From the NCBI GenBank assembly GCA_003557765.1, contig PWNO01000293.1, positions 1 to 35,400 on the forward strand: DNA of 35,400 bases. Direction: 5' to 3'. Position numbers and translations under genes: made by a program. The notes under the pieces are model-generated. The model worked only from the letters and a program-made list of their open reading frames with translations. It had not been told where the DNA came from and ran no database searches. Below, in pieces: positions 15,846-24,881 of the stretch (positions are counted from its first letter, which is position 1; every line of letters begins with the position of its first letter). Origin of the DNA: Bacteroidales bacterium. Its GTDB lineage: Bacteria > Bacteroidota > Bacteroidia > Bacteroidales > UBA7960.

Positions 15846-15850
15846 CTTTG
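15843..15850 (+). promoter_or_regulatory. -7 element for gldKLMN overlapping the porP stop
   Basis: TAACTTTG matches TAnnTTTG exactly and is followed by CGG, close to the common TAnCTTTGC form. Its first three bases are the porP stop codon region (TAA). It predicts a start near 15856 and a leader of about 168 nt before gldK, in which I see only short stems such as CATGG/CCATG near 15980. No clear -33 element is visible. Confidence 0.5.
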
Positions 15851-16024
15851 CGGTCTGATATTGCAGGAATTATATAAAAAACACATCATAAAACAATGAC
15901 ATCATGGTGTCGTTTAATTATTCAACTTGCCATGAACCTGGCCATGCCAAAGGGATTGACAGAAAGAGCGGACAGTTATTGCATGGCGAGCTCCATGTGA
16001 CCAATTTAATCAAATAATATACAG

Positions 16025-17377
16025 ATGAAAAAATTTTTCCTGTTGTTGTTAATTGCGGTGCTTTTCGCAGGATGCGGAATGCGGGGAGACAGGGGCCATG
16101 TCATTGGTGTACAGAACAGGCCCACCGACTTTTATGCAGACCCGCCCGGAATGGTATATATCCCCATGGGCAGCTTCACGATGGGTCCCTCCGATCAGGA
16201 TATCGCCTATGCGCAAAATGCCACATCAAGAACAGTGTCGGTACCCGCTTTTTATATGGATGAAACTGAGATCACCAACAACCAGTACAGACAGTTCGTA
16301 TATTGGGTGCGCGACTCCATTGCCAGGAATATGCTATATCTTGATGGCGGAATAGAGGATTATGTGCAGATGGATTTAGAAGATGCCTATGGTGTCCCTT
16401 ACGACCCTCCTTTTCTTAATTGGCGCGCCAGATTAAACTTTGATGACCTGGATGATGAGGAGTTGATTATCCTCATGGAAGGAGGCTTGTTCCATATGGA
16501 TGAAGGTGAACGCTTTTTCCGGCGCCGGGAAATCGATGTGGATCGGCTGGAATACCGTTACTTCACCATTGACCTGAGAGAGGCTGCCAGGTATACACCC
16601 CAGGAAAGAAGGCAGCAGGGCGTCGTCAGGCAAGACTTTGTCACGGAGCATACCACGCATGTATACCCCGACACCCTGGTATGGATCAGGGACTTTACTT
16701 ATTCCTACAATGAGCCAATGACAAAAATGTACTTCTGGCACCCCACTTACGATCACTATCCGGTTGTGGGAGTCAACTGGGATCAGGCGAGGGCATTTAA
16801 CGTATGGCGGACACAATACCTCAACAGCTACCTGTCCGGTCAGGGGCAGCCATTTGCCATGGATTTTGAGCTGCCTTCAGAAACACAATGGGAGTATGCT
16901 GCCCGTGGCGGTCTTGACCTCAGCCCATACCCCTGGGGTGGACCATACATGCGCACCAAAGAAGGTTGCTTCCTGGCCAACTTTAAGCCCCTCCGGGGCG
17001 ATTATACTGCAACGGGAGCCATGTATACCACGATTGCAGGATACTATCCGCCCAACGATTACGGACTATACGATATGGCCGGAAACGTTTCAGAGTGGAC
17101 ACGCAACACCTACGACGAATCTTTCTATTATTTCGGGCCTGATTTGAATCCTGATTTTCAACATGAGTTTGATCCTGCCACGGATCATGTGTCGATGAGT
17201 CGTAAGGTCATTCGTGGTGGTTCATGGAAAGACATTGGATATTTTCTGCAGGTAAGCACAAGAGCATATGAGTACCAGGACACTGCAAAATCCTACATCG
17301 GGTTCCGCAGTGTACAAACATATCCTGGTGCATCAAGAGAAATGATGGAACAGCGAAATCCATCAAATGTCTGGTAA
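16025..17377 (+). CDS. gldK: Type IX secretion lipoprotein GldK/PorK
   Basis: A 450-residue lipoprotein: the lipobox FAGC puts the acylated cysteine at residue 17. The remainder is the formylglycine-generating-enzyme (sulfatase-modifying factor) fold, from PGMVYIPMGSFTMGPS (about residue 40) through SETQWEYAARGG and YDMAGNVSEWTRN to VIRGGSWKDI and SYIGFRSV at the end. The catalytic cysteine pair of true formylglycine-generating enzymes is not visible near the RGGSW segment, as expected for GldK, which is structural. GldK with GldN forms the periplasmic ring attached to the outer membrane. It is first of four closely spaced genes, 35 nt ahead of gldL. Roughly 200 residues are inserted between the first FGE segment and the core (about residues 95-240), in line with GldK. 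Confidence 0.95.
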   Translation: MKKFFLLLLIAVLFAGCGMRGDRGHVIGVQNRPTDFYADPPGMVYIPMGSFTMGPSDQDIAYAQNATSRTVSVPAFYMDETEITNNQYRQFVYWVRDSIARNMLYLDGGIEDYVQMDLEDAYGVPYDPPFLNWRARLNFDDLDDEELIILMEGGLFHMDEGERFFRRREIDVDRLEYRYFTIDLREAARYTPQERRQQGVVRQDFVTEHTTHVYPDTLVWIRDFTYSYNEPMTKMYFWHPTYDHYPVVGVNWDQARAFNVWRTQYLNSYLSGQGQPFAMDFELPSETQWEYAARGGLDLSPYPWGGPYMRTKEGCFLANFKPLRGDYTATGAMYTTIAGYYPPNDYGLYDMAGNVSEWTRNTYDESFYYFGPDLNPDFQHEFDPATDHVSMSRKVIRGGSWKDIGYFLQVSTRAYEYQDTAKSYIGFRSVQTYPGASREMMEQRNPSNVW

Positions 17378-17412
17378 AACATATTACAAACCCAATAAAT
17401 TCAACACCAACA

Positions 17413-18303
17413 ATGAAATTTGCAAAAAGGAAAGCATGGAAGGTTTTCATGTCCAGATTATACGGGTGGGGGGCATCAGCCGTAATTATCGGGGCTTTGT
17501 TTAAAATTATGCACTGGCCGGGTGCCGATTACGCCCTGGTCATCGGAATGGGCGTAGAGGCCCTGGTATTCTTTTTCTCCGCTTTTGAAGATATCCCGGA
17601 AGAGCCCAACTGGAGCCTGGTATATCCTGAGCTGGCTGGCATTGAAGGAGAGGGACCACAACGCAGGGTTACCGCAGGCCCTGCTGCTCAACAGCATATT
17701 ACCTTGTCTTCAAACCTGGATAAGCTGATGGAGGAGGCCGACATTGGGCCTGAACTCATTAACAACCTGGGGCGCGGCCTGAGAAACCTGAGTGACAATG
17801 CTGCACGCCTTGCCGACCTCAGCAATGCCACCGTAGCCACCAACCAGTATATCCAAAACATGGAAACGGCATCAAAGTCTGTCCTCGAGCTGAGCCAGTC
17901 TTACCAAAACAAGGCGGAGTACCTTAAACATGACCTCAGCCTCTCGGATGAGTATAACAACAACCTGCAAAACGCAATCAGCTCGCTGGGCCAGATGAAT
18001 GAGGCCTACAGGGAGTCTGCCATGAGGGCAAAAGACGGAGTGCAAGCCACAGAAAACATGACAAAAAACCTGTCGGCGCTAAACACCGCCTATGAACTGC
18101 AAATGCAGGCCGCCACCAACCAAGCCAAAAACGCCAAACAATATGAAGAGGCCATTGGCGGCATGGCGGAGAACCTCAGCAACTCAGCAGAAAGCTCCAG
18201 GAAATACAAAGAAGAAATGGAGAAGCTTACTAAAAACATTGAAGCACTGAACTCCGTATACGGAAACATGCTTTCTGCAATGAATTTTAATGTGAACAGA
18301 TAA
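17413..18303 (+). CDS. gldL: Type IX secretion motor protein GldL/PorL
   Basis: A 296-residue inner-membrane protein with two N-terminal transmembrane helices, YGWGASAVIIGALFKIMHW (about residues 18-36) and YALVIGMGVEALVFFFSAFE (about 42-62). The second carries a buried Glu, the residue expected to move protons; the first has a Lys-Met-His turn as in characterised GldL. The rest (about 95-296) is cytoplasmic, alanine/asparagine-rich and predicted coiled coil. With GldM it forms the rotary motor that uses the proton gradient to power secretion and gliding. ATG 17413 gives a basic N-terminus before the first helix; ATG 17449 is possible but shorter than the family. Spacing to gldM is 44 nt. Confidence 0.95.
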   Translation: MKFAKRKAWKVFMSRLYGWGASAVIIGALFKIMHWPGADYALVIGMGVEALVFFFSAFEDIPEEPNWSLVYPELAGIEGEGPQRRVTAGPAAQQHITLSSNLDKLMEEADIGPELINNLGRGLRNLSDNAARLADLSNATVATNQYIQNMETASKSVLELSQSYQNKAEYLKHDLSLSDEYNNNLQNAISSLGQMNEAYRESAMRAKDGVQATENMTKNLSALNTAYELQMQAATNQAKNAKQYEEAIGGMAENLSNSAESSRKYKEEMEKLTKNIEALNSVYGNMLSAMNFNVNR

Positions 18304-18347
18304 TCACGTTTGTTTTTTAACAAACAAACTTTAAGATATAAATAACT

Positions 18348-19943
18348 ATGGCAGGTGGAAAACAAACCCCCAGGCAAAAGCTGATTGGCTTGATGTACCT
18401 GATCTTCCTCTCGCTCATGGCGCTCAACGTATCGGTAGAGGTGCTTGACTCCTTTCCGTTGATCGACCGGAGCATCCAGGAGACAAACAGAAACTTCGAA
18501 GCCAAGGTGGAGTCTGTATATTATGACTTTGAGGAACAAAGGGCCAACTTTTCGGATGAACACGTCCACCCTTTTTACGGTGAAGCGCTATATGTGGGGG
18601 AATTGGCAGATTCTCTGGTAAACTACATCCTCACCATGCGTACGGAGATGCTGGCTGAGGTCAATAACATCTCATTTGAAGAAGCAGAAGTGTTAGACCT
18701 TGACGATAGCCGGCGAAAAGATAACTACAGCATTTCCTCTCGCTTCTGGCTCATTGAAGGGAGCACGGACCCCGGTGCCAGGCGTGGCGGTCCAGGCACC
18801 AGGGCCTATACCCTGAAAGAGAAAATCCGTCATTTCAAAAATGAAATAGACAGCATCATGGCATTGCATGACCAGGAGTTGCAAATGGCCCTGGACGTGG
18901 AAGGGCCTTTTCGCGTGCAGGACAGGAGCGTTACCTGGCAAGAGTTCACTTTTGACAGGGTCATCTCGGTAGCTGTGGCTACCAACCTGAGCAGGCTTGT
19001 AACAGAAGTCCGGAATGTGCACTTCGACGCCATCAACATGCTCTTTGACTTGATCACAGCCGGGCAGTTCCGTTTTGACGAAGTGACGGCAGCCATCGTG
19101 CCCAGGAGCGAAATCGTGATGACCGGCGGCCATTATGAAGCAGACATCTTTGTGGCGGCCATAGACACCAGGCAGGATCCGGAGATCACCGTACAAGGTG
19201 TGGGGTCCATCCCCGTACAAGACGGCGTGGGTCGCCTCCGCATCCCGGCAACACAGCCAGGCACCAGAACAATAAGGGGAACGATCGAAGTGGTCTCTCC
19301 GGCAGGTGTCCGTGTACCCCATACATTTGAGACCCAATATACCGTGGAACGTCCGATGGCAACAGTTTCTGCCACAGGGATGAACCTCTTTTACATTGGG
19401 CTCGACAACCCGGTGTCTATCTCTGCACCAGGTGTTCCGTCAGAAAACCTGCGCCCCGAAATATCTTCGGGAGCCTCTTTGTCAAGACAGGCCGATGGCA
19501 GTTACATCGTCAACGTGGAACCTGATATCCGGGAAGTAACCATCACAGTAAATGCGATGGTGGAAGGACGCATTGAAACGATGGAAACCATGGATTTCCG
19601 TGCGCTTCCCCTTCCCTCGCCAGAGCCAATAATTGCCGGATCCAGTGGAGGAAGGATTGACCGCCAGGTACTCACCCGGGCAGCATTAGTGGAAGCAACC
19701 ATGGGACCCGGATTTGCTTTTGACCTGAGCTATGATGTCGGGTCATTTGAAATGACCACCATCAGGGCGGGAGAACAAAGAACGGCAAGGCAGCCTAACG
19801 GTGCAGCGCTGACAGATGAAATGATCAATTTTATCAACGATGCCAGATCCGGACAGGTTATCACCTTTGCCAATATCATAACTCGTCCCGGACCCGATGG
19901 GGAAGAAAGGAACCTGGGCTCCATGTCGTTTACAATCAGATAG
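18348..19943 (+). CDS. gldM: Type IX secretion motor protein GldM/PorM
   Basis: A 531-residue protein with one transmembrane helix near the N-terminus (LIGLMYLIFLSLMALNVSVE, about residues 12-31), preceded by MAGGKQTPRQK, and a long periplasmic part. The short cytoplasmic tail with a conserved Arg-Gln-Lys and the helix bundling with GldL make the proton channel. The periplasmic part begins with a helical region (about 35-215) and continues as four beta-rich domains, the last ending NLGSMSFTIR, that reach GldK/GldN. Length is close to Flavobacterium GldM. It is 24 nt upstream of gldN. Confidence 0.95.
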   Translation: MAGGKQTPRQKLIGLMYLIFLSLMALNVSVEVLDSFPLIDRSIQETNRNFEAKVESVYYDFEEQRANFSDEHVHPFYGEALYVGELADSLVNYILTMRTEMLAEVNNISFEEAEVLDLDDSRRKDNYSISSRFWLIEGSTDPGARRGGPGTRAYTLKEKIRHFKNEIDSIMALHDQELQMALDVEGPFRVQDRSVTWQEFTFDRVISVAVATNLSRLVTEVRNVHFDAINMLFDLITAGQFRFDEVTAAIVPRSEIVMTGGHYEADIFVAAIDTRQDPEITVQGVGSIPVQDGVGRLRIPATQPGTRTIRGTIEVVSPAGVRVPHTFETQYTVERPMATVSATGMNLFYIGLDNPVSISAPGVPSENLRPEISSGASLSRQADGSYIVNVEPDIREVTITVNAMVEGRIETMETMDFRALPLPSPEPIIAGSSGGRIDRQVLTRAALVEATMGPGFAFDLSYDVGSFEMTTIRAGEQRTARQPNGAALTDEMINFINDARSGQVITFANIITRPGPDGEERNLGSMSFTIR

Positions 19944-19955
19944 TTTTAAATTTTC

Positions 19956-19963
19956 AGGAGGTT
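19956..19963 (+). promoter_or_regulatory. Strong Shine-Dalgarno before gldN
   Basis: AGGAGGTT lies 4-6 nt before the ATG of gldN. Almost no other gene in the window has such a site, and Bacteroidota generally do not use it because the anti-Shine-Dalgarno end of their 16S rRNA is masked by ribosomal proteins. The match may still matter for gldN or may be chance. Confidence 0.6.
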
Positions 19964-19967
19964 AGCC

Positions 19968-20810
19968 ATGCTAAAACGCTTTGTATTATTGTTTACAACC
20001 CTGCTGCTCTGCTTGCCACTGTTGGCTCAACAAAGGCCTGAACAGGAGCGGCCCCGCAGCACCTTTTATGAGAGAACAGAACTGGGTGAACGAAGCCCTG
20101 CTGAGCTCCCCAATGTGCGACAAGCCGACATCCTCTGGTCTAAGAAAGTCTGGCAAAGAATCGATGTAAGGGAAAAAATGAACCAACCCCTCTATTTCCC
20201 GGAGTCTCCCTCCGGAGACTTCAGGAGCCTGATGCAGGTGCTCACTGATGCCATTATGGAGGGCGACATCAGGGCTTATGATGTAGACGACGACAGTTTT
20301 CGGAATGACCCCCTTGACCCCCAACAACTCTTCGAGGAAGATCTTACCCGCATGGTTACCTTTACAGTGGAAGGTGAAGAGGTAACAGAGGTGATCGACT
20401 TCGATCCCAGCGACGTGTATGTGTTCCGGATCATGGAAGAATGGTTCATCGACGCACGCCGCGGCCAGCTGGATGTCAGGATCATCGGTCTGTCTCCTGC
20501 ACGCCTGGTGGCAGATGAAGAGACCGGGGAACTCACGAATGTCCAGGATCCCTTGTTCTGGGTTCCGTTCGAAGAAGCAAGGGAGGCACTGGCCAACGCG
20601 CCCGTCTACAGCAGAAGAAACGATGCGCAGCAAATGACATTCGACGACTATTTCATCCGTCGCTTTTTTACCGCCACCATTTATCGTGAAGAACGACCAG
20701 ACAACAGGGTGATCCTGGAGTATATCGATGACCCGGTTGAACAGCTGATGGAAGCAGAACGCATCAAGGAAGAGATCCGCAACAAAGAGCTTGACCTCTG
20801 GCATTATTAA
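19968..20810 (+). CDS. gldN: Type IX secretion protein GldN/PorN
   Basis: A 280-residue periplasmic protein with signal peptide LKRFVLLFTTLLLCLPLLAQ. Family features are RQADILWSKKVWQRIDVREKMNQPLYFP near the start (given here as the segment at about residues 49-77), the central EEWFIDARRGQLDVRIIG and the C-terminal MTFDDYFIRRFFTATIYRE. GldN binds GldK to form the ring at the outer membrane. It ends the operon: a clear terminator follows 25 nt after the stop. Length is slightly below the usual 290-320 residues because the N-terminal linker is short. Confidence 0.95.
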   Translation: MLKRFVLLFTTLLLCLPLLAQQRPEQERPRSTFYERTELGERSPAELPNVRQADILWSKKVWQRIDVREKMNQPLYFPESPSGDFRSLMQVLTDAIMEGDIRAYDVDDDSFRNDPLDPQQLFEEDLTRMVTFTVEGEEVTEVIDFDPSDVYVFRIMEEWFIDARRGQLDVRIIGLSPARLVADEETGELTNVQDPLFWVPFEEAREALANAPVYSRRNDAQQMTFDDYFIRRFFTATIYREERPDNRVILEYIDDPVEQLMEAERIKEEIRNKELDLWHY

Positions 20811-20835
20811 CTGTAAGGCCGGTAATACACATAAT

Positions 20836-20870
20836 AAAAAGGGGGCTTTCAGTAAAAGCCCCCTTTTTAT
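20836..20870 (+). terminator. Intrinsic terminator of the porP-gldKLMN operon
   Basis: GGGGGCTTT (20841-20849) pairs perfectly with AAAGCCCCC (20855-20863) around CAGTA, followed by TTTTTAT and preceded by AAAAA. The A-tract makes it usable from the other strand too, where it could stop transcription coming from fumC. Confidence 0.9.
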
Positions 20871-21207
20871 TAAATATCCGCTCCTATTGGCGTTGCACCC
20901 CGCTTTGGTAAACCTGTATTGCTTACGGCAAATTGGACCTGCCGTAATTACAGTAAAAAATTCGCTAAAAACGAACGATCCATCACCAAAGGAGGTGGCT
21001 TTTGCCCATCTTTTCGCTTAACACCGCGAATTTTTTCTGCTGCACAGGCCTGCGGGCAAAGCCCCACCAGAAAATCACCATGCCCAAAGGGCGTGGGTTT
21101 TGACGTTAATTAAACAAATAACCCAGGACGTGTCTCGTCGTGCAATTCCTAACACTTCGCTAACCTGTACATACATGGATCGCCTGCGTGAATAACATCC
21201 CTGAAAG
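20871..21207. other. Gene-free spacer with three inverted repeats
   Basis: No convincing gene in 337 nt. TTACGGCA (20923-20930) and TGCCGTAA (20940-20947) form a perfect 8-bp inverted repeat around AATTGGACC. CCATGCCC (21078-21085) and GGGCGTGG (21089-21096) pair around AAA with one G-U. The segment CCAAAGGAGGTGGCTTTTG at 20986 is an imperfect copy of CCAAAGGGCGTGGGTTTTG at 21084. The second hairpin could lie in the 3' end of the fumC transcript. Confidence 0.4.
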
Positions 21208-22608
21208 CTACACCATGCGACTGGGGTCAACCCACCGGTCAAAATCCTCTTCGCTGAGGTGACCGCTTCTGAGCGCAGCCTCTTTCAGGGTAAGGCCCTC
21301 GTCATGGGCCATCCTGGCAATCTGTGCGGCACGGTCATATCCAATGTGCGGATTTAAGGCAGTAACCAACATCAGGGAGTTTTTCAGGTGATTGGAAATC
21401 TGCGATTCATTCATCTGAATGCCCGCCACGCATTTATCAGCAAAACTCCTTGCCCCGTCAGCCATCAGCCGGGCAGACTGCAACAGGTTATAAATCATCA
21501 CCGGCTTAAACACATTCAGCTGAAAATGTCCATTCATACCTCCTGCCGTTATCGCGGCATCATTGCCAATGACCTGTGCAACCACCATGGTAAGGGCCTC
21601 TGGTTGTGTGGGATTGACTTTCCCCGGCATGATGGAGCTTCCGGGCTCATTGGCAGGCAGTGTGATCTCCCCAATGCCGCAACGCGGACCCGAAGCCAGC
21701 AGCCGGATGTCATTGGCCACCTTCATCAGGCTTATGGCAAGTGCCTTTAGCGCTCCGCTGCATTTCACCACCGCATCATGTGCCGCCAGCGCCTCAAACT
21801 TATTTGGTGCCGTAATAAAGGGATGTCCGGTTAATTCGGCGATTTTCGCCGCCACATCATGGTCAAACCCTTCCGGGGCATTGATGCCGGTGCCTACCGC
21901 AGTGCCACCCAGGGCAAGCTCCCGCAAGTGCTCCAGGCTGTAACGCAAGCTGTCCAATCCATGATCCAGTTGCGACACAAAGCCGCTAAACTCCTGACCC
22001 AGGGTCAGGGGCGTGGCATCCATCAAGTGTGTCCGGCCAATCTTTACACGCTCACGGAAGGCTTCAGCCCGCTCAGCCAAGGCATCGCGCAAATGAACGA
22101 GCGCTGGTAAGGAGTCCTTGACTATCAGGTCGTAAGCAGCCATGTGCATGGCTGTCGGAAAGGTGTCGTTAGACGACTGCGACTTGTTGGCGTGGTCGTT
22201 GGGGTGTACCTTCTTTTTATGATCATCCAGGTTGCCGCCCAGAATTACATGCGCCCGGTTAGCGATTACCTCATTGACGTTCATGTTTGTTTGTGTGCCG
22301 CTCCCTGTTTGCCAAACCACCAGCGGAAAATGATCATCCAGTTCTCCCACGGCAATCTCATCGCAAGCCTGCATCATGGCCCCGGCAATGTCAGCAGGCA
22401 ACAGGCCCCGCTCCTGATTGACAGAAGCGGCTGCCTTTTTCAGCAGCGCAAAAGCACGGATGATGGGCAGAGGCATCTTTTCCTCGCCAATCCGGAAGTT
22501 GCCGATGGCGCGTTGTGTCTGCGGGCCCCAGTATTTGTCTGCAGGAACTTCTACCGGACCCAGGGTGTCCAATTCGGTTCTGTACATAAGGTTTTCGTTT
22601 GATTTCAC
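21208..22608 (-). CDS. fumC: Fumarate hydratase, class II
   Basis: Converts fumarate and water to L-malate in the citric acid cycle. The 466-residue protein has the superfamily signature [15 protein letters not shown] with the catalytic loop serines at about 324-325, and the other two conserved regions, [13 protein letters not shown] (about 105-118) and [17 protein letters not shown] (about 188-204). Tetrameric, iron-free and oxygen-stable as a family. Length is normal. ATG 22608 is the longest start; ATG at 22587 ([15 protein letters not shown]) matches the usual family start better and is possible. It lies 157 nt downstream of a class I fumarase on the same strand, so the two enzymes with the same reaction are adjacent. 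Confidence 0.96.
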   Translation of the reverse strand: MKSNENLMYRTELDTLGPVEVPADKYWGPQTQRAIGNFRIGEEKMPLPIIRAFALLKKAAASVNQERGLLPADIAGAMMQACDEIAVGELDDHFPLVVWQTGSGTQTNMNVNEVIANRAHVILGGNLDDHKKKVHPNDHANKSQSSNDTFPTAMHMAAYDLIVKDSLPALVHLRDALAERAEAFRERVKIGRTHLMDATPLTLGQEFSGFVSQLDHGLDSLRYSLEHLRELALGGTAVGTGINAPEGFDHDVAAKIAELTGHPFITAPNKFEALAAHDAVVKCSGALKALAISLMKVANDIRLLASGPRCGIGEITLPANEPGSSIMPGKVNPTQPEALTMVVAQVIGNDAAITAGGMNGHFQLNVFKPVMIYNLLQSARLMADGARSFADKCVAGIQMNESQISNHLKNSLMLVTALNPHIGYDRAAQIARMAHDEGLTLKEAALRSGHLSEEDFDRWVDPSRMV

Positions 22609-22765
22609 AAAACACCAGTGTTTAAGGATAAAGCGTGTTTTATTATTAAAGGAGCAAATACTGGGTTTTGTTTAATCTGAGCGACACCGGCACAATCAGG
22701 TAACTTAGTCCAACACCCCCGTGACAATCATCATCCCCCTGAGTGTCAAAAAATCCTGGCATGGC

Positions 22766-24385
22766 TCATTTCATGGCATAAAAGTCATTGCCTTTGTCGT
22801 CGACCAGGATGAAGGCTGGAAATTCCTCCACACGGATGCGGTAGATGGCTTCCATCCCCAGTTCAGGGTATTCGAGCAGCTCAACATCCTTGATGTTTTC
22901 CTGGGCCAGGATGGCAGCCGGCCCTCCGATGCTGCCCAGGTAAAAGCCACCATGCTTTTCACACGCATCGGTGACCGCCTGACTCCGGTTTCCCTTTGCA
23001 ATCATCACCTTGCTTCCACCATGATGCTGAAAGAGATCCACATAAGAGTCCATGCGCCCTGCGGTGGTCGGGCCAAACGATCCGGATGGCATGCCTTCCG
23101 GGGTCTTGGCCGGCCCTGCATAATAGATGGGGTGATCTTTAATATAGTCAGGTAAGTCTTCGCCGGCATCCAGGCGTTCCTTGAGCTTGGCGTGTGCGAT
23201 ATCCCGTCCCACAATGATGGTACCGTTCAAAGATAACCGGGTGCCAACCGGGTGCTTCGAGAGTTCGGCGAGGATCTCTTCCATCGGCTGTTCCAAGTCA
23301 ATCGCCACGGCGCCGGCCGTATCGTCCTTTTCGCGATAAGCCTCTGGGATGTACTTGGCGGGGTCGTTTTCAAGCTTCTCTACCCAAATGCCATCTTTGT
23401 TAATTTTGGTTTTGATATTACGGTCTGCGGCGCACGACACACCCATGCCGACCGGGCAGGAGGCACCGTGGCGGGGCAGGCGGATCACCCGGATATCCAA
23501 AGCAAAATACTTGCCGCCAAATTGCGCACCTATGCCCAGATTATAAGCAGCGTTCAGCACCTTTTCCTCCATTTCCCTGTCGCGAAAGGCCCTGCCACCC
23601 TCATTGCCCACATCAGGCAGGTCGTCAAGGTACTTGGCAGAAGCCAGCTTGACAGTCTTGAGCGTAGACTCGGCCGAGGTGCCACCTACGACAAATGCGA
23701 CATGATAGGGCGGGCAGGCAGCCGTGCCAAGCGACTTCAACTTGTCTACGAGGAAAGCTTCAAGCTTTTCCGGGTTAAGCAAGGCCTTGGTTTGCTGATA
23801 GAGCGCCGTTTTATTGGCAGATCCACCACCCTTGGCCATAAGCAAAAAGTGGTATTCGTCGCCATCCACTGCCGAAATGTCGATCTGTGCAGGCAGGTTG
23901 GTGCCGGAATTCTTCTCCTTGTACATGTCCAGCGGAATGGTCTGCGAGTAACGCAGGCTTTCTTCGGTATAGACTTTGTAAACGCCTTTCGACAAGGCCT
24001 CTGCATCACCGCCACCTGTCCATACCTGCTGCCCCTTCTTGCCCATGATGGTAGCTGTTCCGGTATCCTGACAAAAAGGGAGCTGTCCTTTGGCAGAGAT
24101 CTCTGCGTTGCGCAGCATGGTGAGCGCCACGTATTTGTCGTTCTCGCTGGCTTCATCGTCGTTCAGGATATCTGCCACCTGCCTGAGATGGTCCGCCCGA
24201 AGCATAAACGAGACGTCACGCAAGGCCACATGTGCCATCTTGGTCAGCCCCTCCGGGTCAACTCGCAATACGGGTTGTCCCTGAAAAGTGTCTAGTGAAA
24301 CATGTTCCCTGGTAAGCAAATAATAATCGGTTTTGTCTTCACTTAAGGGAAAAGGATCCTGGTAAGAAAATTCCGGTGTACTCAT
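22766..24385 (-). CDS. Fumarate hydratase, class I (iron-sulfur)
   Basis: A 539-residue single-chain class I fumarase, holding the alpha (about 1-330) and beta (about 350-539) domains in one polypeptide. The likely ligands of the [4Fe-4S] cluster are the cysteines in [29 protein letters not shown] and [17 protein letters not shown]. The beta part has [21 protein letters not shown] (positions about 428-448). This type is oxygen-sensitive and typical of anaerobes; it also acts in the reductive direction in fermentative succinate/propionate formation, which fits the methylmalonyl-CoA mutase at the window end. Some relatives prefer other hydroxy acids, so fumarase is the family call. ATG 24385 is well placed after the promoter candidate. 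Confidence 0.93.
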   Translation of the reverse strand: MSTPEFSYQDPFPLSEDKTDYYLLTREHVSLDTFQGQPVLRVDPEGLTKMAHVALRDVSFMLRADHLRQVADILNDDEASENDKYVALTMLRNAEISAKGQLPFCQDTGTATIMGKKGQQVWTGGGDAEALSKGVYKVYTEESLRYSQTIPLDMYKEKNSGTNLPAQIDISAVDGDEYHFLLMAKGGGSANKTALYQQTKALLNPEKLEAFLVDKLKSLGTAACPPYHVAFVVGGTSAESTLKTVKLASAKYLDDLPDVGNEGGRAFRDREMEEKVLNAAYNLGIGAQFGGKYFALDIRVIRLPRHGASCPVGMGVSCAADRNIKTKINKDGIWVEKLENDPAKYIPEAYREKDDTAGAVAIDLEQPMEEILAELSKHPVGTRLSLNGTIIVGRDIAHAKLKERLDAGEDLPDYIKDHPIYYAGPAKTPEGMPSGSFGPTTAGRMDSYVDLFQHHGGSKVMIAKGNRSQAVTDACEKHGGFYLGSIGGPAAILAQENIKDVELLEYPELGMEAIYRIRVEEFPAFILVDDKGNDFYAMK

Positions 24386-24417
24386 GGGATGATGGGTTTT
24401 GGTTTATGAACAATAAC

Positions 24418-24449
24418 GAAAGTTACAATTTTTCGATCAACGATCCAAA
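24418..24449 (-). promoter_or_regulatory. Possible promoter of the class I fumarase
   Basis: On the minus strand TTTG (24449-24446) is followed 20 nt later by TAACTTTC (24425-24418), one base from TAnnTTTG. Predicted start near 24411 and leader about 25 nt. It is 50 nt from the divergent rbfA promoter. Confidence 0.35.
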
Positions 24450-24499
24450 AAAACAGGTCTTTTTTGCTTCAGCAGAGACTCATCCCTCGCGCACAAGGC

Positions 24500-24528
24500 T
24501 TGACAATCCTTAAAAATCCGTACCTTTG
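24500..24528 (+). promoter_or_regulatory. Promoter of rbfA
   Basis: TTG (24500-24502) followed after 18 nt by TACCTTTG (24521-24528), a perfect -7 element in the common TACCTTTGC form. The rbfA ATG is only 6 nt past the element, so the mRNA should be leaderless or nearly so. Confidence 0.75.
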
Positions 24529-24534
24529 CGTGGT

Positions 24535-24870
24535 ATGGAAACACAACGTCAACAACGGGTCAGTCGTCTTATTCAGAAGGATATTGGCGAAATTCTGCAG
24601 CAGTCAGGCAGGGAATGGTTTCCCGGTGCAATGATCACCGTCACCAAGGTGTATGTCACCGCAGACCTCTCCATTGCCAAGGTGTATCTGAGCATTTTCG
24701 GAAAGGATGCCAGTGAGGTGATCAGAAAGGTGGAGATGAAGGGCGGTGAGATCCGCAAGTATTTGGGCTTCAGAGTTAAAAATCAGTTGCGGCAGGTTCC
24801 TGAGCTCCGATTTTTTGTGGACGACAGCCTGGATTACATCGACAACATTGATAAGCTGCTGAACCAATAG
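24535..24870 (+). CDS. rbfA: 30S ribosome-binding factor A
   Basis: A 111-residue RbfA with the KH-like fold, from METQRQQRVSRLIQKDIGEI through VTKVYVTADLSIAKVYLSIF to the C-terminal VPELRFFVDDSLDYIDNIDKLL. It binds the 30S subunit during late maturation and helps process the 5' end of 16S rRNA, notably in the cold. An upstream in-frame TTG at 24526 is excluded because it lies inside the -7 promoter element. The next gene follows after 11 nt, so they form an operon. Confidence 0.95.
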   Translation: METQRQQRVSRLIQKDIGEILQQSGREWFPGAMITVTKVYVTADLSIAKVYLSIFGKDASEVIRKVEMKGGEIRKYLGFRVKNQLRQVPELRFFVDDSLDYIDNIDKLLNQ

Positions 24871-24881
24871 GGCCCCCTCAC

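Noticed and set aside
23252..24295. 347-codon open frame antisense to the class I fumarase
   Set aside because: Overlaps a protein with all cluster cysteines; the antisense product resembles nothing known and is explained by codon bias.
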